Shown: positions 1-9,248, counted from the stretch's first letter. The stretch: DNA of 64,000 bases from Streptomyces sp. NBC_00443 (GCF_036014175.1 NZ_CP107917.1:3038001-3102000); one strand, 5' to 3'. The notes: generated by a model not told the origin, from the letters alone. Translations and numbers: made by a program.

Positions 1-413
1 GCACGATCTCCAACGCCTTCGAGGGCCTCCGGGTACACGGCCAGTGGGGCGCCCACAAGGTCACCGGCCGCCTCGGCGCCGGCACCGGCAAGCTCCGGGC
101 GACGACGGTCTCCGGCTCGATCGCGCTGCTGCGCCGCCCGCCGCGGGAGGAGGAGCTGTGGGAGGCGGAGGCCTGGGAGGACCCCGAGCCCACGACAGGC
201 ACGACGGACTCGCCGGACTCGATCCCGACGACGGACAAAGCCCGGACGACGGACGAGACGCCGCCGACAGACACGGCTGCGACGACGGCCCCGCTGAGCG
301 ACACACCCCACAGCCCGGGGGACAATTCCGTCTCCGGCAAGGGCGATGAACCGTCCGACGCCCCACCACCCCACGCCCCGGCCGACGGCACGACCGACAA
401 GAAGGTGCTCTGA
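1..413 (+). CDS. C-terminal part of a DUF4097-type adhesin-like protein
   Basis: The 5' end lies outside the window; the visible frame begins at base 3 and ends at TGA 411-413, giving about 136 residues. The first 55 or so residues alternate small polar and hydrophobic residues (GxxxVSGSIALLRR-like), as in the beta-strand repeats of DUF4097/DUF4098 proteins. The rest is a Thr/Asp/Pro-rich, probably disordered tail. The stop is one base before the next ATG, so it is co-transcribed and probably translationally coupled with the PadR regulator. Function is unknown; the family call is inferred from repeat style only. Confidence 0.55.
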   Translation, partial: TISNAFEGLRVHGQWGAHKVTGRLGAGTGKLRATTVSGSIALLRRPPREEELWEAEAWEDPEPTTGTTDSPDSIPTTDKARTTDETPPTDTAATTAPLSDTPHSPGDNSVSGKGDEPSDAPPPHAPADGTTDKKVL

Positions 414-414
414 C

Positions 415-1464
415 ATGCCCCCCGTCTTCGCCCACGGCCGCCTCCGCCTGTATCTGCTGAAGTTGCTGGACGAGGCCCCGCGCCACGGCTACGAGGTGAT
501 CCGCCTCCTCGAAGAGCGCTTCCAGGGGCTGTACGCACCGTCGGCCGGCACCGTCTACCCCCGCCTCGCCAAGCTGGAGGCCGAGGGCCTGGTCACCCAC
601 ACCACCGAGGGCGGCCGCAAGGTGTACGCCATCACCGACGCCGGCCGGGCCGAACTGGCCGACCGCAGCGGCGAGTTGGCCGACCTGGAGCTGGAGATCA
701 GGGAGTCGGTCGCCGAACTCGCCGCCGAGATCCGGGCCGATGTGCGCGGCGCTGCGGGCGATCTGCGCCGCGAGATGCGGGCAGCCGCGACCGAGGCCCG
801 CACGGGCACGTCCGCCACGACGGACACACCCTTCGGTGACTTCTCCGACTACACCGACAAGGAGGCGTGGCGCGCCGCCAAGGAGGAGATGCGCCGCGCC
901 AAGCAGGAGTGGAAGGAACAGGCCCGACGCGCCAAGGACGAGAGCCGCCGGGCCCGTGAGGAGGCCCAGCGCGCCCGACGCCAGGCGAAGGATGCCCAGG
1001 ACCACGCCCGCGCCCAGGCCCAGGAGGAGGTCCAGCGCATCGCCCGCCGGGTCCAGGAACACGTACAGGACCACTTCGCCCGCGGCGACTGGCCCACGGG
1101 CGTGAGGGAGGGCCTGACGGAACTGGCCAAGGAGTTCGGCGACTTCGGCAAGGACTACGGCAAGGGATTGGGCCGGGACTTCGGCTTCGGCCGCCCGAGC
1201 GCCCCCAAGTCGGCACAGCAGCCCCCCGACTACTCCGACACCCCCGAGGACTTCCCCGCCGACTACGAGCCCGCCTGGGCCCACGAGTCCCCCACGGACG
1301 ACCCGGCCCGCGACCTCGACCGCCTGCTGGACCGCTTCCGCGACGACATCCGCGACGCGGCAAGGGACCACGGCGTGACCCCGGACCAACTCCACGACGC
1401 CCGCCGCCACTTGTCGACGGCGGCAGCACACATCGGAGCGCTACTGCACACACCGAAGCCCTGA
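415..1464 (+). CDS. PadR-family regulator with a long charged C-terminal region
   Basis: 349 residues from ATG 415, with an AAGG ribosome site overlapping the end of the upstream gene. Residues 1-75 form the PadR winged helix: a YLLKLLDEAPRHGYEV segment, then a tyrosine-containing recognition helix (SAGTVYPRLAKLE). After it comes an unusually long tail. Residues about 75-125 are amphipathic and about 150-225 are a nearly pure Arg/Glu/Ala/Lys stretch that should form an extended coiled coil. Ordinary PadR proteins are 100-200 residues, so this one is about twice as long. It probably controls its own operon with the DUF4097 gene; ligand and targets are unknown. Confidence 0.8.
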   Translation: MPPVFAHGRLRLYLLKLLDEAPRHGYEVIRLLEERFQGLYAPSAGTVYPRLAKLEAEGLVTHTTEGGRKVYAITDAGRAELADRSGELADLELEIRESVAELAAEIRADVRGAAGDLRREMRAAATEARTGTSATTDTPFGDFSDYTDKEAWRAAKEEMRRAKQEWKEQARRAKDESRRAREEAQRARRQAKDAQDHARAQAQEEVQRIARRVQEHVQDHFARGDWPTGVREGLTELAKEFGDFGKDYGKGLGRDFGFGRPSAPKSAQQPPDYSDTPEDFPADYEPAWAHESPTDDPARDLDRLLDRFRDDIRDAARDHGVTPDQLHDARRHLSTAAAHIGALLHTPKP

Positions 1465-1501
1465 GGCCACGGCCCAGACGCCACGGCCCTGACGCCACGC
1501 C

Positions 1502-1546
1502 CCTGGGCAGCACGGCGCCCACTTCAGCGGCGCTGCACTGCCCAGG
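1502..1546. terminator. Hairpin between convergent genes
   Basis: Nine-base perfect arms (1502-1510 and 1538-1546) with a second inner GC pairing lie between the PadR gene and the convergent Clp-N gene. It is well placed as a bidirectional terminator. There is no U tract, as is usual in Streptomyces. Confidence 0.55.
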
Positions 1547-1649
1547 CCGGCCGGCCGGGCCCAGGAGCCCCCGCACCCCCGCGCCCTGCGGCACACCAGC
1601 GGGCTATCCCGAGCCCTTACCGCCTATCCCGCCTCCCCGCCTGCCCTCC

Positions 1650-2213
1650 TCACCCGGCCTTGGCCTCTCCCCCTCCCCCCAGCACCCGGATCACAGCCTC
1701 ATACGTCACCCCGTGATCGGCGAGGACCTCGGCGGGCACGCCGGGGCGGCTGGTCAGGGCCAGGAGAATGTGCTCGTCGCCGATGTGCCGGTCCCGGCGC
1801 GCGACGGCGATACGCAGCGACCGCTCCAGCACGTCCTTGGCCTCCCGGCTGAAGGAGCGGCGCCCCGACCACCACCCCGTGTCCTTCCGGTCCCCGGACA
1901 TCGCTCCGACACCATGGACCTCCTCGACCCGGGCGACGATCTCCCCCACGTCGATCCCCAACCCGGCCAGCGCCTCCGCTTCGGCCTGCGACAGCCCACC
2001 CCGCCGCCGAGCCTCCCCCAATGCCAGCCGCATGGACTCCGACCACTCCCCATCGCCGAGCGCCGCAAGCGCGAACGACGCCCGGCTCCCCTCACGATCG
2101 AGCAGGGCGAGCAGCATGTGCTCGGCGTCGACGGTCTGCGCCTCTCCCCTCTCGGCGTGCTCAACGGCCCCCGTGACCACGGCACGAGCATCCTTCGTGA
2201 ACCGCTCGAACAT
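1650..2213 (-). CDS. Clp N-terminal domain protein (ClpC-N-like, no ATPase)
   Basis: 187 residues starting MFERFTKDAR. It contains two Clp_N-type repeats: about residues 1-75 (FTKDARAVVTGAVEHAE, then VDAEHMLLALL) and about 110-180 (FSREAKDVLERSLRIA, then IGDEHILLALT). No AAA+ module follows, so it is a stand-alone Clp-N protein that may act as an adaptor or substrate-recognition factor for ClpC. Its ATG shares one base with the stop of the upstream HTH gene (TGATG), indicating translational coupling. The longer in-frame upstream extension was rejected because it overlaps the HTH gene. Confidence 0.8.
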   Translation of the reverse strand: MFERFTKDARAVVTGAVEHAERGEAQTVDAEHMLLALLDREGSRASFALAALGDGEWSESMRLALGEARRRGGLSQAEAEALAGLGIDVGEIVARVEEVHGVGAMSGDRKDTGWWSGRRSFSREAKDVLERSLRIAVARRDRHIGDEHILLALTSRPGVPAEVLADHGVTYEAVIRVLGGGGEAKAG

Positions 2214-2422
2214 CAACGCCTCCCGTACTTCTTGTGCACGGCCTGCCTGCTGACCCCGAGTTCCGCGGCGATCTCCTGCCACGACCACCCCTGATTGCGC
2301 GCACTGCGTACCTGCACGGCCTCCAGCTGCTCCAGCAGCCGGCGCAGCGCCGCAACGGCCCGTAGCCCGACCCGGGGATCACGATCGCCGGCACGCGCGG
2401 CGAGATCTGTTGCTTCGGTCAT
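2213..2422 (-). CDS. Small HTH protein, first gene of the Clp-N operon
   Basis: 69 residues. The C-terminal half carries a clear helix-turn-helix (WSWQEIAAELGVSRQAVHKK) of the sigma-region-4/MarR-like sort; the N-terminal half is a short basic helix. The ATG at 2422 has no ribosome site and sits seven bases after a -10-like hexamer, so the mRNA is probably leaderless. Two identical palindromes overlap the promoter, which suggests autorepression. I infer that it regulates itself and the coupled Clp-N gene. Confidence 0.75.
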   Translation of the reverse strand: MTEATDLAARAGDRDPRVGLRAVAALRRLLEQLEAVQVRSARNQGWSWQEIAAELGVSRQAVHKKYGRR

Positions 2423-2425
2423 ACC

Positions 2426-2469
2426 GTCAACGTAAGTTGACACGACCCGAGCCGTCAACCCCAGTTGAC
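2426..2469 (-). promoter_or_regulatory. Leaderless promoter with two GTCAAC-N4-GTTGAC operators
   Basis: Two perfect palindromes of the form GTCAAC-N4-GTTGAC occupy 2426-2441 and 2454-2469, 28 bp apart. On the minus strand TTGACG (2458-2453), a 17-base spacer and TTACGT (2435-2430) make a promoter ending seven bases before the ATG. The operators therefore cover both the -35 and the -10. The likely binder is the HTH protein encoded directly downstream. Confidence 0.7.
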
Positions 2470-2544
2470 ACACCGGCCGAACAAAACGGCGGGCCCGAGG
2501 CAAAGCCCCGAACCCGCCGCAAGCCGCAGGTGCCGTACTCGGAC

Positions 2545-3510
2545 CTATTCGTTGGTCAGCACGATCTTCCCGAACTGCTCCCCCGACTCCATCCACTCGA
2601 AGCCCTCACGGGCCCGATCCATCGGAAGCACTTCATCGATCACAGGCCGCACACCGGTGGCGGCGCAGAAGGAGAGCAGATCCTCGAGCTCGTCCTTCGT
2701 CCCCATCGTGGACCCGACGATCTTCAGCTCCAGGAAGAAGATGCGGGTGAGCTCGGCATGCGAGGGCCGGTCACCACTCGTGGCACCCGAGATGACAAGC
2801 GTGCCCCCGGGCTTCAGCGACTTGACGGAGTGCGACCACGTGGCGGCGCCCACGGTCTCGATCACGGCATCGACCCGCTGCGGCAGCCGAGCCCCCGACT
2901 CCACGGCCTCCACTGCCCCCAGCTCCAGGGCCCGCTTCCGCTTGGCCTCATCGCGGCTGGTGGCGAAGACCCGCAGCCCCGCGGCCTTCCCGAGCACGAT
3001 GGCGGCGGTGGCCACGCCGCCCCCGGCCCCCTGCACCAGCACGGAGTCCCCGGGCCGTACCCCCGCGTTGGTGAACAGCATCCGGTACGCGGTCAGCCAG
3101 GCAGTCGGCAGACAGGCGGCCTCGGCGAAGGAGAGTTCCTTGGGCTTCGGCAGGACGTTCCAGGTCGGCACGGCGACCTGCTCCGCAAAGGTCCCCTGAT
3201 ACCGCTCGGTGAGAATGGAACGAGGCTCCTTGGGGCCCACCCCGTGCCCACTCTGTCCGATCACCGAGTGCAGGACGACCTCGTTGCCGTCCTCATCGAC
3301 CCCGGCGGCATCGCAGCCGAGGATCATCGGCAACCGGTCCTCGGGCAGGCCCACGCCCCGCAGTGACCAGAGGTCGTGATGGTTGAGGGAAGCGGCCTTG
3401 ACGTTGACGGCACTCCAGCCGGGACGGACCTCGGGGGCCGGCCGCTCCCCCAACTCCAATCCGGAGAGCGGCTGGTCGCGGTCGATTCGGGCGGCGTAGA
3501 CAGCGAACAT
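2545..3510 (-). CDS. Quinone oxidoreductase / MDR-type zinc-free alcohol dehydrogenase
   Basis: 321 residues from MFAVYAARID. The N-terminal GroES-like domain holds the NHHDLWSLRG and GCDAAG segments. The middle holds the NADP-binding fold with a VLVQGAGGGVATAAI motif (AxGGVG type) near residues 150-165. The structural zinc cysteine cluster is absent, placing it with quinone oxidoreductase-like members of the medium-chain family. It should use NADPH to reduce quinones or activated carbonyls; the substrate is unknown. It is transcribed separately from the malic enzyme, from which a strong hairpin isolates it. Confidence 0.85.
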   Translation of the reverse strand: MFAVYAARIDRDQPLSGLELGERPAPEVRPGWSAVNVKAASLNHHDLWSLRGVGLPEDRLPMILGCDAAGVDEDGNEVVLHSVIGQSGHGVGPKEPRSILTERYQGTFAEQVAVPTWNVLPKPKELSFAEAACLPTAWLTAYRMLFTNAGVRPGDSVLVQGAGGGVATAAIVLGKAAGLRVFATSRDEAKRKRALELGAVEAVESGARLPQRVDAVIETVGAATWSHSVKSLKPGGTLVISGATSGDRPSHAELTRIFFLELKIVGSTMGTKDELEDLLSFCAATGVRPVIDEVLPMDRAREGFEWMESGEQFGKIVLTNE

Positions 3511-3651
3511 GACCTTGACGATAGGCTCCGCCGCCGACCGACGGAACCACGACGCCCTGTGAGACACACCCTCTTGCCAAGGCCGACGGGCCCGGCGCAG
3601 ACAGGGACGCACCCCCCTGCCCACCCGAACGGCCCGGCCCCTGGGCAGCGA

Positions 3652-3680
3652 AATGGCCCCGCCCGGACGGCGGGGCCATT
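3652..3680 (-). terminator. Terminator of the malic enzyme gene
   Basis: A perfect 12-bp stem (3652-3663 with 3669-3680) closes a 5-base loop, 15 bases after the malic enzyme stop. Confidence 0.85.
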
Positions 3681-3694
3681 CACTCAACGGCACA

Positions 3695-4918
3695 TCAGCG
3701 CCGTGCAACGCCTTCCGCCCGCGCCGCAGCGGCAACGGCCGCCGTGACGGCCGGAGCGACCCGCTCGTCGAACGGCGACGGGATGACGTAGTCCGCGGCC
3801 AGGTCGTCCCCGACGACCGACGCCAGCGCCTCGGCTGCCGCGATCTTCATGCCCTCGGTGATCCGGGACGCCCGGACCTGAAGCGCTCCGGCGAAGATCC
3901 CCGGGAACGCGAGCACGTTGTTGATCTGGTTCGGGAAGTCCGACCGACCGGTGGCAACGACGGCCGCGTACTTGTGCGCGACATCGGGGTGCACCTCGGG
4001 GTTCGGGTTGGCCATGGCGAAGACGAACGCGCCCTCGGCCATGGAGGCGACAGCCTCCTCCGGCACCGTGCCACCGGAAACCCCGATGAACACGTCGGCG
4101 CCCTCCAGCGCCGCCTCCAGCGACCCGGTGATCCCGGCCTTGTTCGTGAACCCGGCCAGCTCCCGCTTGACCGACGTCAGGTCGTCCCGGTCGGCGGACA
4201 CCACGCCCTTGCGGTCCGCGACGGCGACGTCCCCGATGCCGGCCTCGACCAGCATCTTCGCGATGGCGACACCGGCCGCGCCCGCTCCCGAGATGACGGC
4301 CCGCAGATCCCCGAGCCCCTTCCCGGTCAGCCGCGCGGCGTTCCGCAGCGCGGCCAGCGTCACGACAGCCGTACCGTGCTGGTCGTCGTGGAAGATCGGG
4401 ATGTCCAGCCGCTCCTGCAGCTTCCGCTCGATCTCGAAGCACCGCGGCGCCGAGATGTCCTCCAGGTTCACACCACCGAAGGACGGCGCGAGGCGGACCA
4501 CGGTCTCGACGATCTCGTCGACGCCCGTGCAGTCGAGCGCGATCGGCACCGCGTCGACACCGCCGAACTGCTTGAAGAGAATCGCCTTCCCCTCCATCAC
4601 CGGAAGGGAGGCTTCAGGCCCGATGTCCCCGAGCCCCAGCACAGCCGTGCCGTCGGTGACGACGGCCACCACGGACGACTTCCACGTGTAGTCGTGCACG
4701 AGCTCCGGCTGCTCGGCAATCGCGCTGCACACCTTCGCGACGCCGGGCGTGTACGCCAGGGACAGGTCGTCCTTGTCACGGACCGGCACGGTGGCCTGCA
4801 CAGCCATCTTGCCGCCACGATGCAGCGCGAAGGCCGGATCGAAGGAATCGAGGGGTTCGACCCCACCGTCCTGATCGGTATTGCCTCCGCCGCGAGGATT
4901 GACGATCTCCGCTGCCAC
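3695..4918 (-). CDS. NAD(P)-dependent malic enzyme
   Basis: 407 residues from GTG 4918, with an AAGGGG ribosome site. It oxidatively decarboxylates malate to pyruvate. Family marks are SLAYTPGVA (catalytic Tyr about 56), the EGKAILFKQF segment with the catalytic Lys near 111, NLEDISAPRCFEIE (metal-binding Glu/Asp, about 151), FHDDQHGT (176-183) and the dinucleotide motif ISGAGAAGVA (about 209-218). It is the short bacterial form without a phosphotransacetylase domain, like S. coelicolor SCO5261. Which cofactor it uses cannot be read with certainty. Confidence 0.92.
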   Translation of the reverse strand: MAAEIVNPRGGGNTDQDGGVEPLDSFDPAFALHRGGKMAVQATVPVRDKDDLSLAYTPGVAKVCSAIAEQPELVHDYTWKSSVVAVVTDGTAVLGLGDIGPEASLPVMEGKAILFKQFGGVDAVPIALDCTGVDEIVETVVRLAPSFGGVNLEDISAPRCFEIERKLQERLDIPIFHDDQHGTAVVTLAALRNAARLTGKGLGDLRAVISGAGAAGVAIAKMLVEAGIGDVAVADRKGVVSADRDDLTSVKRELAGFTNKAGITGSLEAALEGADVFIGVSGGTVPEEAVASMAEGAFVFAMANPNPEVHPDVAHKYAAVVATGRSDFPNQINNVLAFPGIFAGALQVRASRITEGMKIAAAEALASVVGDDLAADYVIPSPFDERVAPAVTAAVAAAARAEGVARR

Positions 4919-5592
4919 TTTGTCTGACCCCTTAAGTGTTCATGGTTTGAGGGTGGAACCACTCCTGGTGAGAAGTGGGCGGGACCGCGTATGGCCCTGC
5001 TCGTTGATACGTACGACGTACGACGTACGGACCCATACGCGACGGCGCGCCGCACACGCGCCATGAGCCCCGGATGAGGGGTGTAAAGAACCTTCTTACC
5101 GGACGGACCGCGCCGCCGACGAGTCCAATACGTGCAAGATCACATGACAGGAAGGGAAACACCCACAGCGACGACACGAATCGGACACGACCCGACGACG
5201 GAACCACTGCGATTCATGGCCAAATAAGCGGACTATAAGCTGACAATCCACACTGGAAACCACGAAAGGCTGCCAACAGCCCGCACGCCAGGCCCAGGAC
5301 CGGCCCGCATCCTGAGATAGGCCGAAGATCTTCCGGCTGGAAGGACAGATTCCCGCAGAAGGTGCGGTCAGGATGTACCGACCTGCGGCGGTTCGGGGGT
5401 AACCCGTTATCCGATTTTGACATCGCGAGCGCCCTGAATGCCTCAGTCCGAATGGCAAGATGCCGTAATCACACGAGGTCGCGACACTCGAAGGCGTGTG
5501 CTCTCGTCGGCCTAAGAAACCAAGGCACCTGCCGAGCCCCGGCGGGCGCCCGCCCCATCGGCAACTCCACCCATCCGCCGGAGGAACCCACC
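4919..5592. other. 674-base divergent intergenic region
   Basis: The region lies between the divergent malic enzyme and glutamate-transporter genes and must hold both promoters. Visible elements are three tandem copies of ACGTACG (5009-5029) and an imperfect palindrome GGGTAAC-CC-GTTATCC (5397-5412) followed by a -35-like TTGACA (5417-5422). A GAGGAA ribosome site precedes ATG 5593. I see no convincing gene here. Confidence 0.5.
5009..5029. repeat. Three tandem ACGTACG heptamers
   Basis: ACGTACG occurs at 5009-5015, 5016-5022 and 5023-5029, about 90 bases upstream of the malic enzyme start. Each unit contains the palindrome CGTACG, so the array could be an operator. Confidence 0.7.
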
Positions 5593-6558
5593 ATGACCGC
5601 AAGCTCCACCCGTCGTACGACCGCCACGCGCTCCCGGCTGGCAGCGGTCGCCTCGATCGCGGTCGCAGGCGCCCTGATTCTCACCGGTTGCGGTGATCAG
5701 ACGAACGACGGCGGCAGCGAGGGCACCAACGAGACGGGGAAGGCCAACAGCGCCCCGCTCTTCTCCAAGCTGCCCAAGAAGATCCAGGACGCCGGCGTCA
5801 TCAAGGCGGGCACGAACGCCGAGTACGCCCCGATGGAGTTCCAGGAGGGCGGCAAGATCGTCGGCGTCGACCCCGACATCGCCGCCGCCCTGGGCGAGAA
5901 GCTGGGTGTGGAGTTCCAGTTCACCTCCGGCTCCTTCGACGGCCTGATCACGGCCCTGAACTCCGGCCGCTACGACGTCGCCATGTCCTCCATCACGGAC
6001 ACCCCGCAGCGCCAGGACGGCCTGGACGACAAGGGCAAGAAGCTCGGCCCGGGTGTCGACTTCGTCGACTACTTCACGGCCGGTACCGCCGTGTACGTCC
6101 AGAAGGGCAACCCGAAGAAGATCAACTCGATCGAGGACCTCTGCGGGCAGACGGCGGCCGTGCAGCGCGGTACGACGTACGAGAAGGCGCTGCAGACCCA
6201 GTCCAAGGCCTGCACGGACGACGGCAAGAAGAAGATCAACATCGAGTCGTTCGAGAACGACACCGAGGCCCAGACCCGCGTGAAGTCGGGCGGCGCCGTC
6301 GCCGGCGTCAACGACTACCCGGTGGCCGTGGACCTGTCCCGCAAGTCCGGTGGCGGCAACGACTTCGAGGTCGTCGGCGAGCAGGTCGACGCCGGTCCGT
6401 TCGGCATCGCGGTGAACAAGGACAACAAGGAGCTCACCGCTGCCCTCGAAGAGGCCGTCAACGCCATCATCGAGGACGGCACCTACGAGGAGATCCTCAA
6501 GAAGTGGGGCGCCGAGTCCGGCGCGATCGACAAGGCCGCGATCAACGGCGGCAAGTGA
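5593..6558 (+). CDS. Amino-acid (glutamate-type) ABC transporter binding lipoprotein
   Basis: 321 residues. A signal sequence ends at a lipobox (ILTGC) with the acylated Cys at residue 33, so the protein is tethered outside the membrane. The mature part is a family-3 solute-binding protein: an NAEYAPMEF segment, GVDPDIAAALGEKLGV, SGSFDGLITALNSGRYDVAMSSITDTPQR, and a C-terminal EEAVNAIIEDGTYEEILKKWG. These are typical of polar/acidic amino-acid binders. It opens a three-gene operon with permease and ATPase. Glutamate is the likely ligand by synteny, not proven by the residues seen. Confidence 0.88.
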   Translation: MTASSTRRTTATRSRLAAVASIAVAGALILTGCGDQTNDGGSEGTNETGKANSAPLFSKLPKKIQDAGVIKAGTNAEYAPMEFQEGGKIVGVDPDIAAALGEKLGVEFQFTSGSFDGLITALNSGRYDVAMSSITDTPQRQDGLDDKGKKLGPGVDFVDYFTAGTAVYVQKGNPKKINSIEDLCGQTAAVQRGTTYEKALQTQSKACTDDGKKKINIESFENDTEAQTRVKSGGAVAGVNDYPVAVDLSRKSGGGNDFEVVGEQVDAGPFGIAVNKDNKELTAALEEAVNAIIEDGTYEEILKKWGAESGAIDKAAINGGK

Positions 6559-6586
6559 CGGCCAGGAACACTGAAGGGCAGTCACA

Positions 6587-7546
6587 GTGACTGACAAGTT
6601 CGACAAGGAGCCGGCCGACGCGAACCCGTCGGCCGCCGTCTCCAAGGACGGCGGGGCACTCCCGCCCGAGGCGATCAAGGCAATCCCGGTCAGGCACTAC
6701 GGCCGCTGGGTCAGCGCCGTCGTCGTGCTGGCCCTGGTGGGCCTGCTCATCAACGCGTTCGCCAGCGCCGAGAAGATCCAGTGGAGCGCCGTCGGCGACT
6801 ACGTCTTCGACCCCACGGTCCTCGCCGGCGCCGGCCGCACCCTGCTGATCAGTGTCCTCGCGATGGTCATGGGTGTGGTCCTCGGCGTGATCCTGGCCGT
6901 GATGCGCCTGTCCAAGAACCCGGTGACGAGCTGGGTGGCCTGGGTCTACATCTGGTTCTTCCGCGGCACGCCGGTCTACGTCCAGCTGCTGCTGTGGTTC
7001 AACCTGGCGTTGATCTTCCCCGTGCTGGATCTCGGTCCGATCTACAAGGACGAGATGGTCGACGTCATGACCCCGTTCATGGCCGCCCTGCTGGGTCTGG
7101 GCCTGAACGAGGCGGCGTACATGGCGGAGATCTGCCGCGCCGGTCTGATGGCCGTGGACGAGGGCCAGACCGAGGCCTCGCACGCGCTCGGCATGAGCCA
7201 CGCGAAGACGCTGCGCCGCATCGTGATCCCGCAGGCGATGCGGGTGATCGTGCCGCCGACCGGCAACGAGTTCATCAACATGTTGAAGACCTCGTCGCTG
7301 GTGTACGCGGTGACGTACAACGAACTCCTGCGCGCCACCTCCACCATCGGCTCCACCTCGTACGCCGTGATGGAGATGCTGTTCGTGGCGTGCATCTGGT
7401 ACCTGGTCATGACCAGCGTGTTCAGCGTCTTCCAGTACTACCTGGAGCGCCGTTACGCCCGTGGCTCGCTGCGGAATCTGCCGCCGACTCCGTGGCAGAA
7501 GATCAAGGTCAACATGATGGCCTTCAGCAGCGAGAGGGGCGTGTGA
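6587..7546 (+). CDS. Amino-acid ABC transporter permease (HisM/GluC type)
   Basis: 319 residues from GTG 6587. About 45 hydrophilic cytoplasmic residues precede an initial TM (about 45-62), then the family permease core with four or five helices. The EAA loop is visible as [17 protein letters not shown], with [22 protein letters not shown] following. One polypeptide probably forms a homodimeric channel, as no second permease is present. It lies 28 bases after the binding protein and one base before the ATPase ATG. Confidence 0.9.
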   Translation: MTDKFDKEPADANPSAAVSKDGGALPPEAIKAIPVRHYGRWVSAVVVLALVGLLINAFASAEKIQWSAVGDYVFDPTVLAGAGRTLLISVLAMVMGVVLGVILAVMRLSKNPVTSWVAWVYIWFFRGTPVYVQLLLWFNLALIFPVLDLGPIYKDEMVDVMTPFMAALLGLGLNEAAYMAEICRAGLMAVDEGQTEASHALGMSHAKTLRRIVIPQAMRVIVPPTGNEFINMLKTSSLVYAVTYNELLRATSTIGSTSYAVMEMLFVACIWYLVMTSVFSVFQYYLERRYARGSLRNLPPTPWQKIKVNMMAFSSERGV

Positions 7547-7547
7547 G

Positions 7548-8309
7548 ATGACCGCCATGGTGAAGGCCGAGGGCGTCCACAAGTCCTTCGGTCCCGTACA
7601 GGTCCTCAAGGGCATCGACCTGGAGGTGAAGACCGGCGAGGTGTTCTGCCTCATCGGCCCGTCCGGCTCCGGCAAGTCGACGTTCCTGCGGTGCATCAAC
7701 CACCTGGAGAAGATCAACGCCGGTCGGCTGTACGTCGAGGGTGAGCTGGTCGGCTACCGCCAGAAGGGCGACAAGCTGTACGAGCTCAAGGACAGCGAGG
7801 TCGCGCAGCAGCGGCGCGACATCGGCATGGTGTTCCAGCGGTTCAACCTGTTCCCGCACATGACGGCCGCGGAGAACGTCATGGAGGCGCCCATCCAGGT
7901 CAAGGGCGCGAGCAGGAACCAGGCCAAGGAGCGCGCCCGGGAACTGCTCGACCGCGTCGGCCTGGCCGACAAGGCCGGCAGCTACCCCGCGCAGCTCTCC
8001 GGCGGCCAGCAGCAGCGCGTCGCCATCGCCCGGGCGCTCGCGATGGATCCGAAGCTGATGCTCTTCGACGAGCCCACCTCGGCCCTCGACCCGGAGCTGG
8101 TCGGAGACGTCCTCGACGTCATGCGCGACCTCGCCGAGTCCGGCATGACGATGGTCGTCGTCACCCACGAGATGGGCTTCGCCCGCGAGGTGGGCGACAG
8201 CCTGGTCTTCATGGACGGCGGCGTGGTCGTCGAGTCGGGTGACCCGCGCGAGGTCCTGACCAACCCGCAGCACGAGCGGACGCAGGCGTTCCTGTCCAAG
8301 GTGCTCTGA
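7548..8309 (+). CDS. Amino-acid ABC transporter ATPase (GluA/GlnQ type)
   Basis: 253 residues. Walker A is GPSGSGKST (37-45), the signature is [15 protein letters not shown] (about 146-160), and Walker B with D-loop is [13 protein letters not shown]. The H-loop His is in [10 protein letters not shown]. These are the marks of polar amino-acid uptake ATPases. It energises the binding protein and permease encoded immediately upstream. A short extra loop (about residues 65-80, [19 protein letters not shown]) precedes the Q-loop, as in many actinobacterial members. Confidence 0.93.
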   Translation: MTAMVKAEGVHKSFGPVQVLKGIDLEVKTGEVFCLIGPSGSGKSTFLRCINHLEKINAGRLYVEGELVGYRQKGDKLYELKDSEVAQQRRDIGMVFQRFNLFPHMTAAENVMEAPIQVKGASRNQAKERARELLDRVGLADKAGSYPAQLSGGQQQRVAIARALAMDPKLMLFDEPTSALDPELVGDVLDVMRDLAESGMTMVVVTHEMGFAREVGDSLVFMDGGVVVESGDPREVLTNPQHERTQAFLSKVL

Positions 8310-8327
8310 CGGTCGACTCGCAGGCGA

Positions 8328-8358
8328 AGGGGCGGTACGGGATTCCCGTACCGCCCCT
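8328..8358. terminator. Bidirectional terminator
   Basis: A 14-bp perfect stem (8328-8341 with 8345-8358) around a 3-base loop sits between the ABC operon and the convergent methyltransferase. Confidence 0.9.
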
Positions 8359-8379
8359 CCCTCATGCTGCGGGCCGGCG

Positions 8380-9150
8380 CTACTTGAGGGCCAGCAGCAG
8401 CGTGTCCGAAGGCGAGCACCACACCGGCCTGGCCTCCCCGAAGCCCTTCTCGCGCAGCACGCGCGCGTGCCACTGCGCGGACGGCATGTCGCCCTCGGCG
8501 TGCTCGCCGTAGATCTCGAAGCGGCGGGCCGTCGGTTCGGCGAGGACCGGGTCCTTCGCCGCCAGCTGCCACCACTCGGCCCAGTCCAGGGCACCGCCCG
8601 CCTTGGCCTGATCCATACGGGCGTGGCGCTGCGCGCGCTCGGCGGCGTTGATGCGGGGCGTCGAGTCGTCGATCATGTGGTCCGCGTTCATGAAGACACC
8701 GCCGTCGCGGACCAGCTCCGCGACCTGACCGTAGAGGGCCGCGAGGGGTTCACGGTGCAGCCAGTGCAGGGCCGTAGCGGTCAGGACGGCGTCGTACGAG
8801 TCGTACGGCAGGCTCGCGGGCCAGTCCGGGTCCTTGAGGTCGGCGGTGACCAGGGAGACCCGCTCGTCGGCTCCGAAGGTGCCCTCGGCGATGGCGAGGA
8901 GCGCCGGGTCGAGGTCGACGCCGGTGCTGGTGGCCTCCGGGAACCGCGTGAGCAGCCGGGCCGTGATGGTTCCGGTGCCGCACGCGAGGTCGAGCACGCG
9001 CGGGGCTGGGCCGACGAGGGCCTCGACCATGTCGAGCATGAGCAGGAAACGCTCCTCACGGTCGGGCATGTACCACTCCTGCTGCCGGTCCCAGCTCTCC
9101 TGCCAGGCGGCCCAGTCGGCGCCGGTCGTGGTGACGTTTGTGTCCGTCAT
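8380..9150 (-). CDS. Class I SAM-dependent methyltransferase
   Basis: 256 residues from ATG 9150, chosen over upstream ATGs because GGAGG lies eight bases before it. Motif I is VLDLACGTGTITARLL, with an acidic end of strand 2 at TGVDLDP and motif II/III around TADLKDPDW and YDAVLTATALHWL. This resembles the trans-aconitate/UbiE-like group. The substrate is unknown. It reads divergently from the CGNR gene. Confidence 0.85.
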   Translation of the reverse strand: MTDTNVTTTGADWAAWQESWDRQQEWYMPDREERFLLMLDMVEALVGPAPRVLDLACGTGTITARLLTRFPEATSTGVDLDPALLAIAEGTFGADERVSLVTADLKDPDWPASLPYDSYDAVLTATALHWLHREPLAALYGQVAELVRDGGVFMNADHMIDDSTPRINAAERAQRHARMDQAKAGGALDWAEWWQLAAKDPVLAEPTARRFEIYGEHAEGDMPSAQWHARVLREKGFGEARPVWCSPSDTLLLALK

Positions 9151-9248
9151 CGAACCCTCCATCGCGCATGTCACGTAATACCCTGGAAGCACGATCAGTT
9201 GTTACCCGACCGCACCACGACGATAGAACGCCTCCGTAAGGACTACAA

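Noticed and set aside
5399..5419. GlnR-like site upstream of the glutamate transporter
   Set aside because: Only the first GTNAC element is present; the GAAAC element at the expected spacing is missing.
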